Of a DNA stretch of 64,000 bases, positions 62,596 through 64,000 are shown piece after piece. The stretch's first letter is position 1, and every line of letters begins with the position of its first letter. The notes beneath the pieces were generated by a model that saw nothing but the letters and a program-made list of their open reading frames with translations, did not search any database and had not been told where the DNA came from. Origin of the DNA: Prevotella sp. (GTDB lineage: Bacteria > Bacteroidota > Bacteroidia > Bacteroidales > Bacteroidaceae); assembly GCA_016291005.1 (NCBI GenBank), contig JAEEVT010000001.1, positions 1 through 64,000 of the forward strand, given 5' to 3'. A program made the position numbers and the translations under genes.

Positions 62596-63654
62596 TTATT
62601 CTATCGTTTTGTAGAGGGTTGACGGATCGAAGCGACCTTCGACAAGATTCATGATTTCTTCATCCGTGGCGAGGTTGAAGTCGCCGGGGATGGTATTCTT
62701 CATGGCAGAGGCGGCTAACGAATAGTTCAGCCACAGTTGCTTGTCACCCGGGAACCGGCGATAGGCATGCAGTAGTCCTGCCATGAAAGCATCGCCGACG
62801 CCAACAGGGTCGATGACGTCAGGGATGTTATGGATAGGAGCCTGTAGCAATTCACCGTCTGTCCATAATAAAGCTGTCAGCGTATGATGGTTCGAGGCCA
62901 CCATATTGCGCATGCCCATTAGCCAGTGGCGACAACGGGGCCAGGTAGCATGTATGTCGTCAAACCACTCGCGATACTCGTCCATTTGCATCTCAAAGTG
63001 AGAATCGGTGGCGGTAAACGGTGGTTGCTGGCGCTGGCAGATCCACTCAAATTCAATGGCGTCGCCAAACATCATGTCGCAGCGCGACAGCATTTTGCTC
63101 AGCGTTTCGCGCGGGTCGGCACCGTATTTCCATAGGTTCTTACGGTAATTGATGTCGAAGGAAACAGTGATTCCCAGTTCGTCGGCAATGTCGAGGGCCT
63201 CAAAGGTGGCGTCAGCAGCTTGCTGTGAGATGGCTGCCGTGATGCCCGACACATGGAAGATGGCAGCATCCTTCAGGATGTCGCGCCAGGGAATCATGCC
63301 CGGCTTGAGGTCGAAATAGGCTGAGTTGGCACGGTCGTAGACCACTTTCGCTGGACGCATGCCTGCCGATGGCTCCAGATAATAGGTACCGATGCGCTGT
63401 CCGCCATAGAGCACGTGACTGACATCGACGCCCAACTGTGCCAGACATTGTACGCCGGCATGTCCCACAGGGGTGTCGGGCAGTCGGGTGATGTAGGTCA
63501 CGTCCTCGCCTAAGGTTGCCAACGATACGGCAACGTTGGCCTCGCTGCCGCCATACTTACTGGTAAACATGTCGCCCTGTGTTAGACGCAGGTGGTCGAG
63601 TTTTGAAAAACGGAGGAGTAACTCTCCGAAAGTTACAATCTTTTGTTTGGTCAT
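62596..63654 (-). CDS. kdgK: PfkB-family sugar kinase, probably 2-keto-3-deoxygluconate kinase
   Basis: 352 residues from the ATG at 63654 (MTKQKIVTFGELLLRFSK); an upstream ATG at 63693 adds unrelated residues and is less likely. PfkB features: GGSEANVAVSLATLG and the C-terminal DPVGVGDAFMAGLLHAY with the catalytic Asp. The pattern GELLLRF...YYLEPSAGMRPAKVVYDRANSAY fits KDG kinases, which act in uronic-acid catabolism. Beside a xylan locus it may process glucuronate side chains. It converges with the DUF1537 kinase. Confidence 0.82.
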   Translation of the reverse strand: MTKQKIVTFGELLLRFSKLDHLRLTQGDMFTSKYGGSEANVAVSLATLGEDVTYITRLPDTPVGHAGVQCLAQLGVDVSHVLYGGQRIGTYYLEPSAGMRPAKVVYDRANSAYFDLKPGMIPWRDILKDAAIFHVSGITAAISQQAADATFEALDIADELGITVSFDINYRKNLWKYGADPRETLSKMLSRCDMMFGDAIEFEWICQRQQPPFTATDSHFEMQMDEYREWFDDIHATWPRCRHWLMGMRNMVASNHHTLTALLWTDGELLQAPIHNIPDVIDPVGVGDAFMAGLLHAYRRFPGDKQLWLNYSLAASAMKNTIPGDFNLATDEEIMNLVEGRFDPSTLYKTIE

Positions 63655-63674
63655 ATTGTTTATCTTGTGTGGTT

Positions 63675-64000
63675 TTAATTCCTCTTCATCCACAGGTTCA
63701 GTTGGTAGATGGCAGGGATGAGGATGAGCAGCGAGAAGACAAGGGCCAGGACAACGTTTTGCTGGGAACCTTTGAAGAAGTCGATGAGCTTCATGTCCTG
63801 GCTGGGGTATATATTATATAGAATGTACGCGACGCTGTTGTTGGCCCAGTGATATGCCACACCGGGCAGGATGCTGCCTGTGCGCCAATACATCCAGCCC
63901 AGCAACAGACCGATGACAAAGGCGTGTGGCATCTGTACGGGATTGAAGTGGACGAGTGCAAAGATTACAGCTGATATGGTGATAGCTATCCATGCGTTGG
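63675..64000 (-). CDS. CPBP-family intramembrane metalloprotease (5' end outside window)
   Basis: The minus-strand frame is open to the window edge and reads AWIAITISAVIFALVHFNPVQ, then MPHAFVIGLLLGWMYWRTGSILPGVAYHWANNSVAY. This is the CAAX/CPBP (ABI) core with the HxxN-type motifs (LVHFN, HWANN). The first half of the protein is missing. The last hydrophobic segment VVLALVFSLLILIPAIYQL ends it. The substrate is unknown. Confidence 0.8.
   Translation of the reverse strand, partial: NAWIAITISAVIFALVHFNPVQMPHAFVIGLLLGWMYWRTGSILPGVAYHWANNSVAYILYNIYPSQDMKLIDFFKGSQQNVVLALVFSLLILIPAIYQLNLWMKRN

Overview
The window reads as chromosomal DNA of a Prevotella/Segatella-type member of the Bacteroidota. 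The evidence is repeated -7 boxes of the form TAnnTTTG, two SusC/SusD pairs, secreted proteins ending in a type IX-like tail (LxGxRx...KGIYIxNGKKxVx), anaerobic ribonucleotide reductase, BspA-type leucine-rich repeats and a VirE/HU gene pair. No rRNA, tRNA or CRISPR array was seen.

Layout. 1-6685 is an AT-rich accessory region: a 5'-truncated TPR/membrane/HTH lipoprotein, then a secreted-protease group (DUF3244 protein, C10 cysteine protease, two small lipoproteins, a protein resembling an S8-protease propeptide without a protease, and other secreted proteins or fragments). 6652-7450 is a graveyard of mobile DNA: a RAYT transposase remnant, a 346-bp element with terminal inverted repeats, short tandem repeats and a REP hairpin. 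7451-10514 (minus) holds a secreted protein and nrdG-nrdD. 10780-13343 holds a DapA/NanA-family aldolase and a sodium:solute symporter. 13360-16052 (minus) is a VirE/HU module flanked by iteron-like repeats. 16399-18655 has a long hairpin-rich leader, a small secreted protein and an orphan BACON-SusD hybrid. 18831-28620 is mixed and mostly housekeeping: an AAA ATPase, secreted endonuclease I, topA, aroK, speA, an LRR protein and a DUF3828 lipoprotein.

28706-60200 is a xylan utilisation locus: a two-domain acetyl/feruloyl-type esterase (minus; an IS4-family element sits between its promoter and start codon), then susC-susD-susC-susD, a DUF1735-type lipoprotein, a GH10-fold lipoprotein that has lost its nucleophile, and a CBM-rich protein with a sorting tail. 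After tandem hairpins and an unrelated-looking helicase come GH3, GH43-CBM6-GH43-CBM6, another GH43, and an intact GH10 xylanase. The likely scheme is surface binding and import of xylo-oligosaccharides by the SusCD pairs and binding lipoproteins, backbone cleavage by GH10, debranching by GH43s and esterase, and xylose release by GH3. 60221-63654 (pdxA-type dehydrogenase, DUF1537 kinase, KDG kinase) could handle acid-sugar products. The window ends inside a CPBP membrane protease.

The most unusual signal is the spread of small repeat elements into genes. Two GC-rich palindromic elements of 111 and 117 bp are inserted in frame inside a helicase and a sugar-acid kinase, the latter with perfect 40-bp arms. 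Shorter AT-rich repeats of the intergenic type sit in frame in virE, topA, the DapA-like gene and a GH43 gene. In two genes of the xylan locus one arm of a spacer inverted repeat encodes the hydrophobic core of the signal peptide.
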